Notes: generated by a model not told the origin, from the letters alone. A stretch of 64,000 bases of DNA from Desulfamplus sp. (GCA_015232555.1 JADFZJ010000008.1:1-64000), one strand, 5' to 3'; counted from the stretch's first letter, positions 29,788 to 39,567 are shown. Program-made: numbers and translations.

Positions 29788-30045
29788 GGCGGCCAGGTTG
29801 AGCGGGAATATGGGCTTGGGAGAATGAAAACAGATTTGCTTGTTATTTGACAGTGTAACATCTTCACAAATCGTTAGATAAGACCATAAAAGATGTAGTT
29901 GGGCAGACTCTTGAATATATGGATAGATGCGGCACGGACGAGGGGCATCTTGTGATATTTGACAGAATTGAAGGTAAATCTTGGGAAGAGAAGATTTTTA
30001 GAAAAGAGGAAAAAGTTGATATTGGAGAGTAAAATTATTTGGACA
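29788..30045 (+). pseudogene. Remnant of AAA ATPase with PD-(D/E)XK nuclease domain (C-terminal part)
   Basis: Decayed coding sequence. From 29788 one frame reads GGQVEREYGLGRMKTDLLVI and then hits TGA (29848-29850) where the family, as I recall it, has Trp. After a frame change, 29880-30032 reads GQTLEYMDRCGTDEGHLVIF, then SWEEKIFRKEE, and stops; a further shift gives IIW where the family ends with VWG. These blocks match the C-terminus of the common AAA-ATPase/PD-(D/E)XK proteins of Desulfobacterota and other anaerobes. The ATPase part is gone. The 76-codon plus-strand ORF starting at 29959 is an out-of-frame reading of this remnant and is not a gene. The rest of 29577-30230 shows only the terminator and an inverted repeat at 30169-30202. 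Confidence 0.75.
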
Positions 30046-30168
30046 AAAAAAGGTAATTATTGGGGGAATGTAAAATTTAGAGATTCTAAATATACTTTAG
30101 CTCTTATTGGGTTTCAGGGTCTTATTTTACAAGCAACTCAATCAGGGAGTGAAGCAGGACTTTGCCAC

Positions 30169-30202
30169 GCTTTCTTGAATTATGAATAAATTCAAAGAAA
30201 GC
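30169..30202. repeat. Inverted repeat downstream of tmRNA
   Basis: GCTTTCTTGAAT (30169-30180) pairs with ATTCAAAGAAAGC (30190-30202) with one bulge. It lies about 30 bp past the tmRNA 3' end and might end its transcript, though no T-run follows on the minus strand. Confidence 0.4.
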
Positions 30203-30230
30203 AAGATATAAAGAAGAGCCAGATAAAAAT

Positions 30231-30588
30231 TGGTGGAGGCGGCGGGAGTCGAACCCGCGTCCGAAAAGAGTTAGCAGTGACTTCTACATGCTTATCCTGA
30301 ACTTTAAATTTTGTTGAAAGTCTCCCTCAGGACGGATACATATCAACATAGCCTGATAAATTTAACCTCACATAAGTCAGACACCAATGTGAAGCGTTCC
30401 CGCATAATCGACGCCCTTTAACTGAAAGCTGCAGGAAATTTTTCAGCAGGACGGAAGCTGCCTAAGCAGCTACAGCGTAGTTATAATCGTCTGCGATTAT
30501 CTTTAGTTTCCATTGATTTTACGAGTCAACAGAAAGCTCGGCATGCTACCAAAACCTCGTCGTCTCCGTCGAAGCCTTTTCGCCCCCT
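30231..30588 (-). ncRNA. ssrA: tmRNA
   Basis: A 358-nt transfer-messenger RNA. The 5' end GGGGGCGAAAAGG pairs with the 3' end CGCCTCCACCA to form a 7-bp acceptor stem (one G-T pair), and the T arm reads GGGTTCGACTCCC. The internal frame gives the proteolysis tag ADDYNYAVAA followed by TAG, starting at a GCA resume codon, with the C-terminal AVAA expected for ClpXP/ClpAP recognition. Pseudoknot-like pairings surround the tag. tmRNA with SmpB frees stalled ribosomes. The 3' CCA is encoded. The T arm alone can look like a tRNA, but no separate tRNA is present. Confidence 0.97.
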
Positions 30589-30604
30589 TTTAAATTCTAA
30601 TATT

Positions 30605-30633
30605 AAAATAGCATGGATATCTGCTTTTTACAA
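30605..30633 (-). promoter_or_regulatory. Candidate tmRNA promoter
   Basis: On the minus strand TTGTAA (30628-30633) and TATTTT (30605-30610) are 17 bp apart, just upstream of the mature tmRNA 5' end. The -35 overlaps the stop codon of the preceding gene. Confidence 0.35.
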
Positions 30634-32526
30634 CAACTCTTTAGCCTGCTCTTGCTGTTCAGCCAATGGCGGGGGGAAATCCATAATTACCTCAACCTCT
30701 CCTCCTCCTGTGCGGACAACCTTTGCGTTTGGATAGTGTTTCTGAAATACCCGAATCATCTTCCTGTTTTCTGCAAGAACAGTAGCGACAAAACGGCTAT
30801 ATCCATTCTTTCTTGCAATACCTTCAAGAATTTCAAGCAGATATGAGCCAATACCCAATCCGTGCAAATCCTCTTTTACTAAAAATGCCACTTCAGCCGT
30901 ATTCTCTTCTGCCTCAGCATAGGAGCCAATTGCGATTATCTGTTTTCTTCTGCCTATCTGACGAAGCCCTATTATGCTCATATTTCTACGGTAATCTACA
31001 CTTGCCCACTGTTTTTGCAGCATCTCTCGTGAAAAGACTTTTCTCTTATTAAAAAATCTATAATAAATCGTATCCTCTTGAAGAGAGTAAAAGAAATTTC
31101 TTGATTCAAATTCATCTGACGGCAGAAGCGGTCTGAATTCTAAATGTTTGCCCATTGGAAGCATTTTTGTGTATTGATAATCATCTAAGAACAGCAGGTC
31201 TTGACTTGACGGAGTCATCTGATCTGGGAATATGTATCTTCGTTTCTTTGCCTCATCAATAAGCTCCTGCCTAAATTTTGGATGTGCAATCTGGGCAAGC
31301 TCAATGACCCTTTGATATATACTTTTACGCCGAAGCTCGGCAATTCCATATTCAGTAACAACAATATCAATATCGCCGCGGGTTGTGGCAACTCCAGCTC
31401 CTTCACTCAGATGGGGAACAATTCTTGAGACTTTGCCGTTTTCTGCTGTAGAAGGGATAACGATAATTGAAAATCCCCCTTTTGACATGCTGCTGCCCCT
31501 TATAAAATCAACCTGGTCGCCAATTCCGCTGTAAAACAGATAACCTTGAGAATCAGTGCATATCTGACCTGTCAGATCAACCTCAAGTGCAGAGCTTATG
31601 GAGATAAAATTATCATTTCTTGCGATAACATTTGGATCATTTACAAACTCCGATGCTCGAAAATAGAACATCGGGTTATTATGAACATAATCGTAGAGCT
31701 TTTGAGAACCCATGCAGAGAGATGCAACAACTCTGCCCGGTAGGTAAGATTTATGTCTGTTATTTATAACCTTTTTTTCAAACAAAGGGAGCAGACCATC
31801 AGTGATTACCTGCGTATGAAGTCCTAAATCTTTTTTGTTGTCAAGAAACTTGACTACTGCATTTGGCAGATGTCCAAATCCTACTTGTATAGTTGAACCG
31901 TCATCTACAAGTTGGTTGATATAGTGGCCTATTCGTTCTGCTATTGATGGGTCTTTTACAGTAGGCAGTGCCTCTACTAAAGGCTCTTCGTGAATTACCA
32001 AATAGTCAATTTCATCAACATGCACTAAGCTGTCACCCCAAGTCCTTGGCATATTCGGATTGACCTGAGCTATGACAACCTCAGAAGACTGCATTCCAGC
32101 AAGGGTTATATCTACAGAGATTCCAAGACTGCAAAATCCGAATCTGTCAGGCGGACTAACCTGTATTAACGCAACATCTAAGCCAATCTCACGGCTTTTG
32201 AATATCTCTGGAATCTGGGAAAGATAGACAGGTATGTAATCTATTTTACCCTCAAATGCTGCTTGTCTCATGGCAACACTTATAAAAAAAAGTTTAATGT
32301 TAAATCTATTTAGAAAATCTTTATTATCCACGTATTTAGCAAGTGTTGAAGAGAGCATCTGATAGACAACAATATCCTGAATAGATGGATTTGCAACCAT
32401 TGCTTCAATAAGTTTTTGCGGTTCTCCGCAGCCGGTACCGACAAAAACCCTGCTGCCATTGGAAATTTTTTTGACAGCTTTTTCAGGTGTCATAAGTTTT
32501 TTAGGACAATATTCTTCAAGATTCAT
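30628..32526 (-). CDS. Acetyl-CoA hydrolase/transferase fused to GNAT acetyltransferase
   Basis: A 632-residue two-part protein. Residues about 1-430 are a family I CoA-transferase/acetyl-CoA hydrolase; the active-site region is SSALEVDLTGQ, and the CoA-binding stretch YSGIGDQVDFIRGS follows. Residues about 460-610 are a GNAT domain (VAFLVKEDLHGLGIGSYLLE is the acetyl-CoA binding loop, then AENRKMIRVFQKH). Such fusions are known in Desulfobacterota. The CoA-transferase would exchange CoA between acetate and other acids, and the GNAT part may acetylate a protein lysine, possibly as self-control. It is a single gene on the minus strand, immediately upstream of tmRNA. Confidence 0.9.
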   Translation of the reverse strand: MNLEEYCPKKLMTPEKAVKKISNGSRVFVGTGCGEPQKLIEAMVANPSIQDIVVYQMLSSTLAKYVDNKDFLNRFNIKLFFISVAMRQAAFEGKIDYIPVYLSQIPEIFKSREIGLDVALIQVSPPDRFGFCSLGISVDITLAGMQSSEVVIAQVNPNMPRTWGDSLVHVDEIDYLVIHEEPLVEALPTVKDPSIAERIGHYINQLVDDGSTIQVGFGHLPNAVVKFLDNKKDLGLHTQVITDGLLPLFEKKVINNRHKSYLPGRVVASLCMGSQKLYDYVHNNPMFYFRASEFVNDPNVIARNDNFISISSALEVDLTGQICTDSQGYLFYSGIGDQVDFIRGSSMSKGGFSIIVIPSTAENGKVSRIVPHLSEGAGVATTRGDIDIVVTEYGIAELRRKSIYQRVIELAQIAHPKFRQELIDEAKKRRYIFPDQMTPSSQDLLFLDDYQYTKMLPMGKHLEFRPLLPSDEFESRNFFYSLQEDTIYYRFFNKRKVFSREMLQKQWASVDYRRNMSIIGLRQIGRRKQIIAIGSYAEAEENTAEVAFLVKEDLHGLGIGSYLLEILEGIARKNGYSRFVATVLAENRKMIRVFQKHYPNAKVVRTGGGEVEVIMDFPPPLAEQQEQAKELL

Positions 32527-32617
32527 AATTTTAATTTTTCCTATTGGTAAATTGTGTTATCTATCATATTTTTATTTTATATAATTATTTGTGTTAAAAG
32601 ATTGTCAGATGATGCTT

Positions 32618-35473
32618 TTATCTTATTACATCAACTTGAATCAATGATAAAAGTTTATTTCCCTCTTGTTCAATATCATTCATAAGCAGCTTCACCTTTT
32701 CCATATTGTTGCTTTTTGCAGCAAGCTCTATTTGATAAGAAGCGTCACGGAGCCTATGAGCCGAGCAGTTTGCAGCAAAACCCTTTATGTTGTGTGCCTG
32801 TATTATAACACCATTAATATCATCACTATCTGCTGCTGTTTTCAATGTATTTATATAATCTGGCAAGTTTTTAGTAACGATATCAAGAAGTTGTCTCATT
32901 ACTATCTCATTTCCGCTTATACGGTTCAAAAATTCTTGTTTGTCAAATACTGCTCTTGAATCAGACTGAGGTGAACTTAAGTTTTGAGAAAGATTTGCTT
33001 GAGAGAGATTAGTAATAGATTGCAAAGTTTGAGAATCAGACAGAGGCTTTTTTATATGCCTTTTAAGAAGGTCACAAAGTTTTTCAGGATCAATAGGTTT
33101 GGAGATATAGCCATCCATACCCGCAGCAACGCAGTCAGCCCGATCCTTTGGTGTTACATTGGCCGTCATGGCAATAATTGGAATATGAGGCTGTTCGCAT
33201 CTGATTATTCTTGCAGCTTCAAATCCATCCATTTCAGGCATCTGAATATCCATCAAAACTGCATCATAACTATTTTTTCTAACAGCCTCTGTTGCCTCTA
33301 TGCCATTAGACACCACATCTACAATAATACCAATTTTCCCCAACATTTTCAAAACTAATATCTGGTTAAATTCATTATCTTCAGCCATGATAAGGTGAAG
33401 CCCTGCAAGCTCTGATGGGTCCGATGTTTTTCTTTCAGGTGATACAGATTCAGGAATATAGACTGCCTCTTCACATTTTTCAAAACATGCTGTGAATTGA
33501 AATCTGCTCCCTTTTCCATATTCACTTTCAACTGAAATAGTGCCTCCCATAAATTCGACAAGCCGTTTTGAAATCACAAGACCAAGTCCAGTTCCGCCAT
33601 ATTTTCTTGTTGTCGAAGCATCTGCCTGTGAAAAAGGTTGAAACATTCGATCCAGACGCTCATTTGGAATGCCTATACCTGTATCTGTTACGCTAAAACT
33701 GATAACGCTTAAGCTATTATACCGATTATTGGCATGATTACTCTCCTGATTGGTATAGCTTATGCTGTTTCCGTTATTATTTTCAACTTCAATTGATATG
33801 GTTATCTCTCCTTTATCTGTAAATTTTACAGCATTGTTCATAAGATTTAGTATAACCTGACGCAATCGGTTTGGATCGCCTTTAAGAAAACGGGGAACAT
33901 CAGAAGAGATATAACTGCTTAAAGTCAACCCTTTTTCAGAGACTTTTATCTTCAATATTTCGGTTATTCTATCAATCAACTCTTTAAGATCAAAATTAAC
34001 ATGCTCTAACTCCACTTTACCAGCTTCGATTTTTGAAAAATCAAGTATATCTTCTATAAGAGAGAGAAGTATTTCAGATGAGTTAAAAACTATATCTGCA
34101 TATTCTCGCTGCTCTTCGTTAAGAGGAGTCTCTCTGATAAGGCGGCTCATGCCGATAATTACATTCATAGGAGTTCTTATCTCATGGCTCATGTTGGCAA
34201 GAAAGTCTGATTTTGCACGGGTTGCAGCCTCTGCAACCTCTTTAGCTTTAACAAGTGCCTCTTCAGCCTGTTTCTGCTCAACAATCTGCCACGTTACGTC
34301 AGCAAGAAAAGATATAGTATCGACATCTTTTTCTGTATAATTCTCCTTTTTATTTCCCACTCCAAGAATAGCACAAACGCTACCTTGTCTTATTACAGGC
34401 ACAACAAGTTCACGTATCACTTCAGCATGACCTTCAGGAAGTCCCCTTTTATGGGGTAGAGATTTATAGTCATTGTGTACAACAGGTTTTTTCTGAATCA
34501 CACAGTCAACCCAGACTCCAGCCTTGCTAATGGGATAGTGCAGCCCTTTGCCCCCCATCTTACAAAATTCGTTTAAAGTACGGGTTGACCACTGCTGAAG
34601 AGATATTGAATTTTGATCCTCTTCCACAAAGTGATAAAAACCTATAGGACTTTCAACCATGCTTACCACGTCATCTAAAACTTTTGTAAGAAGCTCATCA
34701 AGATTATGGTTTCTGGCATATTCAACAAGATCAAGCCTTGTCTGAGTAAGTTGCTGATTTCTGTCCAAACGTGTCTGATTATCTGCTAATTCTTGTTCTA
34801 CAAATTTACGTTTAGTGATATCATGATAGGTGATTATGACTCCATACCCTTCAAGCGGTATAGGTGCTGCATGAACATTTATCCAAGTTGTATCTTCTTC
34901 TCCCTTTACAATCCCCATTTCAGCATTTTCAACTAACTGCTGTGTTTTAATGGCACGGACACTTGCATACTCTTCAGGAGGCATCAAAGTGCCGTCAGGG
35001 CGGATGATTTTCCACTCTTTGCCGTCTATTTTCCGTGAAGAGTGTTTTGACGTAGAGATGCCAAGCAATAGCTCAGATTCAGGATTTGCCTCAATAATGT
35101 TGCCTTCTTTATCGGTAACGCTCACTCCTATAGGAAACGACTCAAACAGGACTCTGTATTTCTCAACGATGATATTCAATTTTTCAAGACTGATTTTTAA
35201 CTCATTCTCTACTAACCCGCGTTCATCTATCTGTCTTACAAGGCGTCTGTTCCAAAATAGGCTTATGAGTAAAGTTACAATAACAAACGCTCCGATTCCC
35301 AATAACCACCTTATAAACACTGACCAGTCAGATGAATGCCCAAAGCAGATAAGCATCTCGCTGTTATGAGAGACTTCGTAGCTCTTCTCAGTACAGCCAA
35401 TTGAGAATATAAAAAGTATAATGGCTGTGCTGAGAAAAATAGAAAAATTAATATGTGATTTTTTAAAAATCAT
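32618..35473 (-). CDS. PAS-GAF hybrid histidine kinase with receiver and HPt
   Basis: A 951-residue kinase. Hydrophobic segments at about 10-26 and 54-74 leave a periplasmic loop of only about 27 residues; the first resembles a lipoprotein signal (SIGC). PAS (about 105-225), GAF (about 245-395, with [19 protein letters not shown]), HisKA ([16 protein letters not shown]), HATPase ([19 protein letters not shown]), receiver ([13 protein letters not shown]) and HPt ([13 protein letters not shown]) follow. With such a small outside part, sensing is probably by the PAS and GAF domains. An Asn/Ser-rich insert of about 24 residues splits the HATPase before the G1 box. It has no neighbouring regulator. 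Confidence 0.92.
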   Translation of the reverse strand: MIFKKSHINFSIFLSTAIILFIFSIGCTEKSYEVSHNSEMLICFGHSSDWSVFIRWLLGIGAFVIVTLLISLFWNRRLVRQIDERGLVENELKISLEKLNIIVEKYRVLFESFPIGVSVTDKEGNIIEANPESELLLGISTSKHSSRKIDGKEWKIIRPDGTLMPPEEYASVRAIKTQQLVENAEMGIVKGEEDTTWINVHAAPIPLEGYGVIITYHDITKRKFVEQELADNQTRLDRNQQLTQTRLDLVEYARNHNLDELLTKVLDDVVSMVESPIGFYHFVEEDQNSISLQQWSTRTLNEFCKMGGKGLHYPISKAGVWVDCVIQKKPVVHNDYKSLPHKRGLPEGHAEVIRELVVPVIRQGSVCAILGVGNKKENYTEKDVDTISFLADVTWQIVEQKQAEEALVKAKEVAEAATRAKSDFLANMSHEIRTPMNVIIGMSRLIRETPLNEEQREYADIVFNSSEILLSLIEDILDFSKIEAGKVELEHVNFDLKELIDRITEILKIKVSEKGLTLSSYISSDVPRFLKGDPNRLRQVILNLMNNAVKFTDKGEITISIEVENNNGNSISYTNQESNHANNRYNSLSVISFSVTDTGIGIPNERLDRMFQPFSQADASTTRKYGGTGLGLVISKRLVEFMGGTISVESEYGKGSRFQFTACFEKCEEAVYIPESVSPERKTSDPSELAGLHLIMAEDNEFNQILVLKMLGKIGIIVDVVSNGIEATEAVRKNSYDAVLMDIQMPEMDGFEAARIIRCEQPHIPIIAMTANVTPKDRADCVAAGMDGYISKPIDPEKLCDLLKRHIKKPLSDSQTLQSITNLSQANLSQNLSSPQSDSRAVFDKQEFLNRISGNEIVMRQLLDIVTKNLPDYINTLKTAADSDDINGVIIQAHNIKGFAANCSAHRLRDASYQIELAAKSNNMEKVKLLMNDIEQEGNKLLSLIQVDVIR

Positions 35474-35558
35474 ATTTTGAAATCCATCTTGCTGTTTGGT
35501 CTCTTTTGGGCAGGAAAAATTTACACTTTAAAAGAAATTGAAATCTCAAAAAAAGGAT

Positions 35559-36953
35559 TTATAGAATAATCTTCTTTGCAGGTATAAGACCAGTTGCAGC
35601 AGCAGAGACAATATTGCCGGCAACACCAGGTCCATCTCCAGCAACATACATGCCTTTTATAGCAGTTTCAAGATTATTGTCAGCATCAATCTGGGTGGCA
35701 AAAAATTTGATTTCAGGCGAGTATAGCAAAGTTTCGTCATTTGATACGCCAGGTACAACAAGATTGAGAGTTTCAAGCCCTTCAATAAGGTTGGATAAGA
35801 TTCGTTCAGGCAGAGCCATTGCAATATCTCCGCATACAACATTTGTCATAGTCGGTTCAATGTATCCTTTTCTTATGCGATTCCATGTAGAGCGTCTTCC
35901 TCTCTTTAAATCACCAAATCTCTGTAAAATGGGCTTGCCTCCGCCGATAATTGCAGATAGCCTTCCAATTGATTCACCATAAGCCTGATTATCAGTTACA
36001 GGTTCAGTAAGGACAACCTTGGAGAGAAAGGCAAAATTTGTATTTGATGACTTTTTTCCAGTATAGGCATGACCATTTACACAGACAAAATCTTTATAAT
36101 TTTCAAGGGATATAAAACCGCCCTGATTTGTGCAAAAAGTTCTGGTCAGGTCATCGTATTTGGTTGTGCGGATAAAAAAGGTGGGGTCATAGATAATGTT
36201 GCACAGATCATCCATAATATCGTTATGAACCTCAACTCTTACACCAACCTCAATTCCCCGCTGAGATACGCTTATTCCATGTTTTTGTGCCAATCCTCCA
36301 ACCCAGTTTGCACCAATACGCCCGGGTGCAAGAATAACATTATCTGCCTTATACACAGCTTTATTTGTAATTACGCCAGTAACCTTTTTTCTCTTTGGTG
36401 TATCAGAAGAGAGTGTTTCTGATGTTATATCAAGCACCTCTTCTGATGTGTGAAGTTCCATTCCCTTTGACTCAATATAAGCTGCCATATTTGCAATATA
36501 TTTAGGAAGATTATCGCTGCCAAGATGCTTTTGCTTAATCAATAAAAGATCAACTCCAAATCTTTTGGCATCTTTTCTTATCTCTTTTGCCTCTTCCATG
36601 TTGGTTGGATAGACTGGTCCATCCATGCCAAACCGTGTAAATATGGCTTCTGTCTCATCAATTAAAGCCTGTGCCGATGAGATTGGCATAAATTGAGTCA
36701 GATCAGTTTTACCAAGGCGTGGAATAAAGTTGAGCTTGCCATCAGAATAGAGTCCTGCACCGCCTACGCCAGATAATATATTGCATGGCTGACACCCCAC
36801 GCATTTTTGTAAATTGTGGTTTGGACATTTTCTATCAAGAGGTCTTTTACCCTTTTCAATCATAAGAACTTTAAGTTTAGAGTTCTCCATAAGGTGGTAA
36901 GCGGAAAAAAGCCCTGCTGGTCCTCCACCCACGATAATAACATCAAATTTCAT
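35559..36953 (-). CDS. FAD-dependent dehydrogenase (COG2509-like)
   Basis: A 464-residue cytoplasmic flavoprotein. It opens with the dinucleotide motif DVIIVGGGPAGLFSAYHL and ends with GMYVAGDGPGVAGNIVSAAA, the usual C-terminal FAD block. A Cys-rich segment near residues 44-58 (RKCPNHNLQKCVGCQPC) is followed by SGVGGAGLYSDGKLNF, typical of this uncharacterised dehydrogenase family. The substrate is unknown. A short Ser/Lys-rich insert lies near residues 180-192. It stands alone, with 85 bp to the kinase gene downstream. Confidence 0.85.
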   Translation of the reverse strand: MKFDVIIVGGGPAGLFSAYHLMENSKLKVLMIEKGKRPLDRKCPNHNLQKCVGCQPCNILSGVGGAGLYSDGKLNFIPRLGKTDLTQFMPISSAQALIDETEAIFTRFGMDGPVYPTNMEEAKEIRKDAKRFGVDLLLIKQKHLGSDNLPKYIANMAAYIESKGMELHTSEEVLDITSETLSSDTPKRKKVTGVITNKAVYKADNVILAPGRIGANWVGGLAQKHGISVSQRGIEVGVRVEVHNDIMDDLCNIIYDPTFFIRTTKYDDLTRTFCTNQGGFISLENYKDFVCVNGHAYTGKKSSNTNFAFLSKVVLTEPVTDNQAYGESIGRLSAIIGGGKPILQRFGDLKRGRRSTWNRIRKGYIEPTMTNVVCGDIAMALPERILSNLIEGLETLNLVVPGVSNDETLLYSPEIKFFATQIDADNNLETAIKGMYVAGDGPGVAGNIVSAAATGLIPAKKIIL

Positions 36954-37110
36954 CTTTTTGTTTTATCCTGTTTTTTTGTTGTATAATACTTGAGTTTTAG
37001 AAAAATAATTCTTTGACAAAATAAGGCTTTGGCATATGGCTTGCTTTAAGCAGCTAAATCCAACAGCATTTTGTAGCGATTTTAAACGACTATTGAAACA
37101 GGAGGGTTTT

Positions 37111-37170
37111 ATGGAAACAGAAGCACAAGCAGTTGAGGAAGAGATACCAGACATATCTAATAAGATTTGA
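37111..37170 (+). CDS. Possible 19-residue small protein
   Basis: An ATG at 37111 has a very strong Shine-Dalgarno (AGGAGGG, four bases away) and opens a 19-codon acidic ORF (METEAQAVEEEIPDISNKI). It ends within the left arm of a perfect hairpin at 37163-37199. The strong ribosome site and following terminator look like a real small gene, but conservation is unknown and the ORF could be a chance product. Confidence 0.35.
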   Translation: METEAQAVEEEIPDISNKI

Positions 37171-37199
37171 CAGCTTTTGAAAAGTTGTCAAATCTTAAA
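37163..37199. terminator. Hairpin with AAGATTTGACA arms
   Basis: Perfect 11-bp arms AAGATTTGACA and TGTCAAATCTT around a short loop. It lies between the 19-codon ORF and the convergent ihfA-like gene. A related hairpin beginning AGATTTGACAGC lies at 46653-46676. Confidence 0.6.
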
Positions 37200-37234
37200 G
37201 TCTGATATCATTTTAGATTCTTATGCGTATATTC

Positions 37235-37525
37235 TTATGCAGGTTCACCATTAATAAGATTTCTAAGTTTTCCCGAACATTTAAATGTCACAACTCTTCT
37301 TGCTGGAAGATTCATCTCCTCGTTAGTTGCAGGGTTTCTGCCTTTTCTGGATTTTTTTTCATTTACACAGAACTTTCCAAATCCGCTTATCATTACATCG
37401 TCACCATCTGTAAGGCTCTCTTTGATTATTTTTAAAAAGTCCTCCATTATGTTATATGCAGTAGTTCTTGAGATATTCAGATTCTGTTGAATTTTTTCTG
37501 TGATATCAGTTTTGGTTAATGCCAT
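37235..37525 (-). CDS. ihfA: Integration host factor alpha-like DNA-bending protein
   Basis: A 96-residue protein of the HU/IHF family. MALTKTDITEKI starts the N-terminal helices, FGKFCVNEKKSRKGRNPATNEE is the beta-arm region with the conserved GRNP turn, and ARRVVTFKCSGKLR matches the IHF-alpha pattern more than HU. IHF bends DNA and assists recombination and sigma-54 promoters. The start at 37525 has GGAGGA eight bases upstream. An upstream in-frame extension to 37585 is rejected because it has no ribosome site. The partner IHF-beta gene is not in the window. Confidence 0.88.
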   Translation of the reverse strand: MALTKTDITEKIQQNLNISRTTAYNIMEDFLKIIKESLTDGDDVMISGFGKFCVNEKKSRKGRNPATNEEMNLPARRVVTFKCSGKLRNLINGEPA

Positions 37526-37570
37526 GAATGTTCCTCCAAGCAGGTTATAATATTTGTAATAAAAAATTAT

Positions 37571-37634
37571 AACAGCCACAGACAAAATGTTTTAAGGCAT
37601 ACGGACACCATTTTGGCTTAAGTGGCTGTTTTTT
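37571..37634. terminator. Two-tier stem-loop between acyl-CoA dehydrogenase and ihfA
   Basis: Outer arms AACAGCCAC (37571-37579) and GTGGCTGTT (37622-37630), inner arms CAAAATG (37583-37589) and CATTTTG (37609-37615). T-runs flank both sides (TTTT on plus, ATAATTTTTT on minus). It probably ends the acyl-CoA dehydrogenase transcript. Confidence 0.6.
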
Positions 37635-37697
37635 AATTGCATAACATAAAAAAATTTTAATCTAAAATACTTTACCTACTGAGGGTTTGTCAACTTT

Positions 37698-39395
37698 TTA
37701 TTTGTTCATATTATATGTATTTTTTAATGATAACACGTAGTTTTCCCATACTCTTTGGAATCTCTCCTGATTGAGTTGAGGTTTCTTGATCATTTTCAAG
37801 GCAAATTCCATCTGTTTTTCATTGCTGCTGCTCTTAGAATAGAGTTGAAGGGCATATTTTGAAAAATCCCTTATCATACAATCAAAAATCTGATCCAAAA
37901 TGTCATTATCAACCTCTCTTAAAACTGCATTTTCAATTATCAACTGCCCATAAGCTACAACTGTAAACAGCTCTCCGAGAATCAGCAGAAAGTCAATATC
38001 TTTGCTCTGATGCTTTTCAGGTGGAGCAGCCATAAGCATCTCTTTTAGCACCGCAATCTGCTCTCTGAAAATGGCAATATTTGGCAGATCAACGCTTGAG
38101 TATGCTTTGTTAAAATCGTGAAACAGTGTTTTTCCAAGCCCTTTTGTAGCACCCTGATCAAACAGAAAATCATCATTTGCGGGTTTCTCTACTATAGGAA
38201 TATTTGGCATTTGGGCAGGTGCAAACAGATAATTTGCCATGAATTTAACTATCAATGCCATATTTACATGAACTGTGCCTTCAAGTTTTGGAAGCCCTCT
38301 GATATCAATAGCAGCCATCTCAAAATAGGTATCTTTTTCAAACCCTTTGGCTGCGATCACATCCCACATCAGGTTTATTACCTCTTCGCCTTGAGTTGTA
38401 ACCTTCATTTTTGTCAAAGGATTGTAGAGCAGATAGCGTCTGTCATCTTTTGATGCAGTTCTCAAGTAATCTGCGTTTCTTCTTGCAAATAGCTTCATTG
38501 CTATAAGGCGTACAAAAGCATCTGTCATAAGTGCCTGTACGTGTGGGAAATCAGTCACAAACTTGCCATAGAGTCTTCGTTTTGAGGCGTGGTTGACGGC
38601 TTCAAACAGAGCATGACTGCAAATTCCTATGGATGCCCAGCCAAGATTATACTTTCCAACATTAATAGTATTTAGGGCACAATCCCACGCATGGTCGCCT
38701 CTTGAGAGGACATTATCATCTGTTACAGGATATCCATTAAGCCCAAACTCTGCAACATAAGATTGACTGCTGACGACATTTTTAACCAGATCATAATTTT
38801 CATGCTTTGGATCAGCAGTAAAAAAAACATACTCGTCAGTGTCAGAATCTTTGGCAAATACAGATACAAGTCCAGCTTTATTGGCATTTCCAATGTAATA
38901 CTTGCCGCCGTCTGCGACATATTTTCCTTCTGACAGTTGGGTCAGCGTCATTTCACTTGAGTAGAGGTCTGCCCCATGCTCCTTTTCCGAGAGTCCAAAG
39001 GCAAATATTTCACCCTGCTCCAAAAGTTCAGCAGTCTTTTTTTTGACAGCCTCATTGTTGCCCATCCAAATAGGACCAAGACCTAAAATGGTTACCTGCC
39101 ATGTGTACCAGTATGGAAGACCATAAAATCCAAGTATTTCGTTAAAATCGCAGTTTCTTGCTGTATCCCATCTGCATCCCGCTTTTCCATATTTTGACGG
39201 GGTTAGAAGTTTATAAAATATCTTCTCCTGCTTTACAAATTCAAGAAAATCGGCATACCAAATTTTGCCGTGGTAATCCTCTTTAAGTTTATCCTTGCCT
39301 TTGCTTTCAAAGAAATTAATGGTCTTTCGCATTATCTCTTTTGATTCTGCATCAAGATGTTCAAAGTTTTCTGTTTTAGGATTAAGAAGTCTCAT
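37698..39395 (-). CDS. Acyl-CoA dehydrogenase family protein
   Basis: About 565 residues of an FAD-dependent acyl-CoA dehydrogenase. Family landmarks are the FAD/substrate segment EIFAFGLSEKEHGADLYSSE, DGGKYYIGNANKAG, GWASIGICSHALFEAV, RRLYGKFVTDFPHVQALM, and the late region ending in ENYVLSLKN. It is longer at the C-terminus than classic short-chain enzymes, and I cannot place a catalytic Glu with confidence. I choose the ATG at 39395 because GGAG lies seven bases upstream. The ATG at 39407 contains that site within its own codons. It is a single gene with no ETF or CoA-ligase beside it, so the substrate is not indicated. Confidence 0.87.
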   Translation of the reverse strand: MRLLNPKTENFEHLDAESKEIMRKTINFFESKGKDKLKEDYHGKIWYADFLEFVKQEKIFYKLLTPSKYGKAGCRWDTARNCDFNEILGFYGLPYWYTWQVTILGLGPIWMGNNEAVKKKTAELLEQGEIFAFGLSEKEHGADLYSSEMTLTQLSEGKYVADGGKYYIGNANKAGLVSVFAKDSDTDEYVFFTADPKHENYDLVKNVVSSQSYVAEFGLNGYPVTDDNVLSRGDHAWDCALNTINVGKYNLGWASIGICSHALFEAVNHASKRRLYGKFVTDFPHVQALMTDAFVRLIAMKLFARRNADYLRTASKDDRRYLLYNPLTKMKVTTQGEEVINLMWDVIAAKGFEKDTYFEMAAIDIRGLPKLEGTVHVNMALIVKFMANYLFAPAQMPNIPIVEKPANDDFLFDQGATKGLGKTLFHDFNKAYSSVDLPNIAIFREQIAVLKEMLMAAPPEKHQSKDIDFLLILGELFTVVAYGQLIIENAVLREVDNDILDQIFDCMIRDFSKYALQLYSKSSSNEKQMEFALKMIKKPQLNQERFQRVWENYVLSLKNTYNMNK

Positions 39396-39567
39396 AATAT
39401 TCTCCATAAGTTAAAAAGTTAAAATCAAAGTAATTTAAGATGAATTATAGTTTTTATAAAAAACATTGTTTTAGTTGATAATAACAACATTCTACAAATT
39501 CAGAGTGTTTGTCAAGTTTTTTTATGTGAAAGTAAAGGCAATGATTACTTTGATTTAGAGATTCCTT

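Noticed and set aside
29959-30189. 76-codon plus-strand ORF as a gene
   Set aside because: It overlaps, in another frame, the clear remnant of an AAA/PD-(D/E)XK gene and has no protein-like pattern of its own.
30231-30300. A separate tRNA on the minus strand
   Set aside because: The T arm and CCA belong to the tmRNA; no anticodon arm is present.
37526-37585. N-terminal extension of the IHF-like protein
   Set aside because: A strong ribosome site precedes the ATG at 37525 and family members start there.
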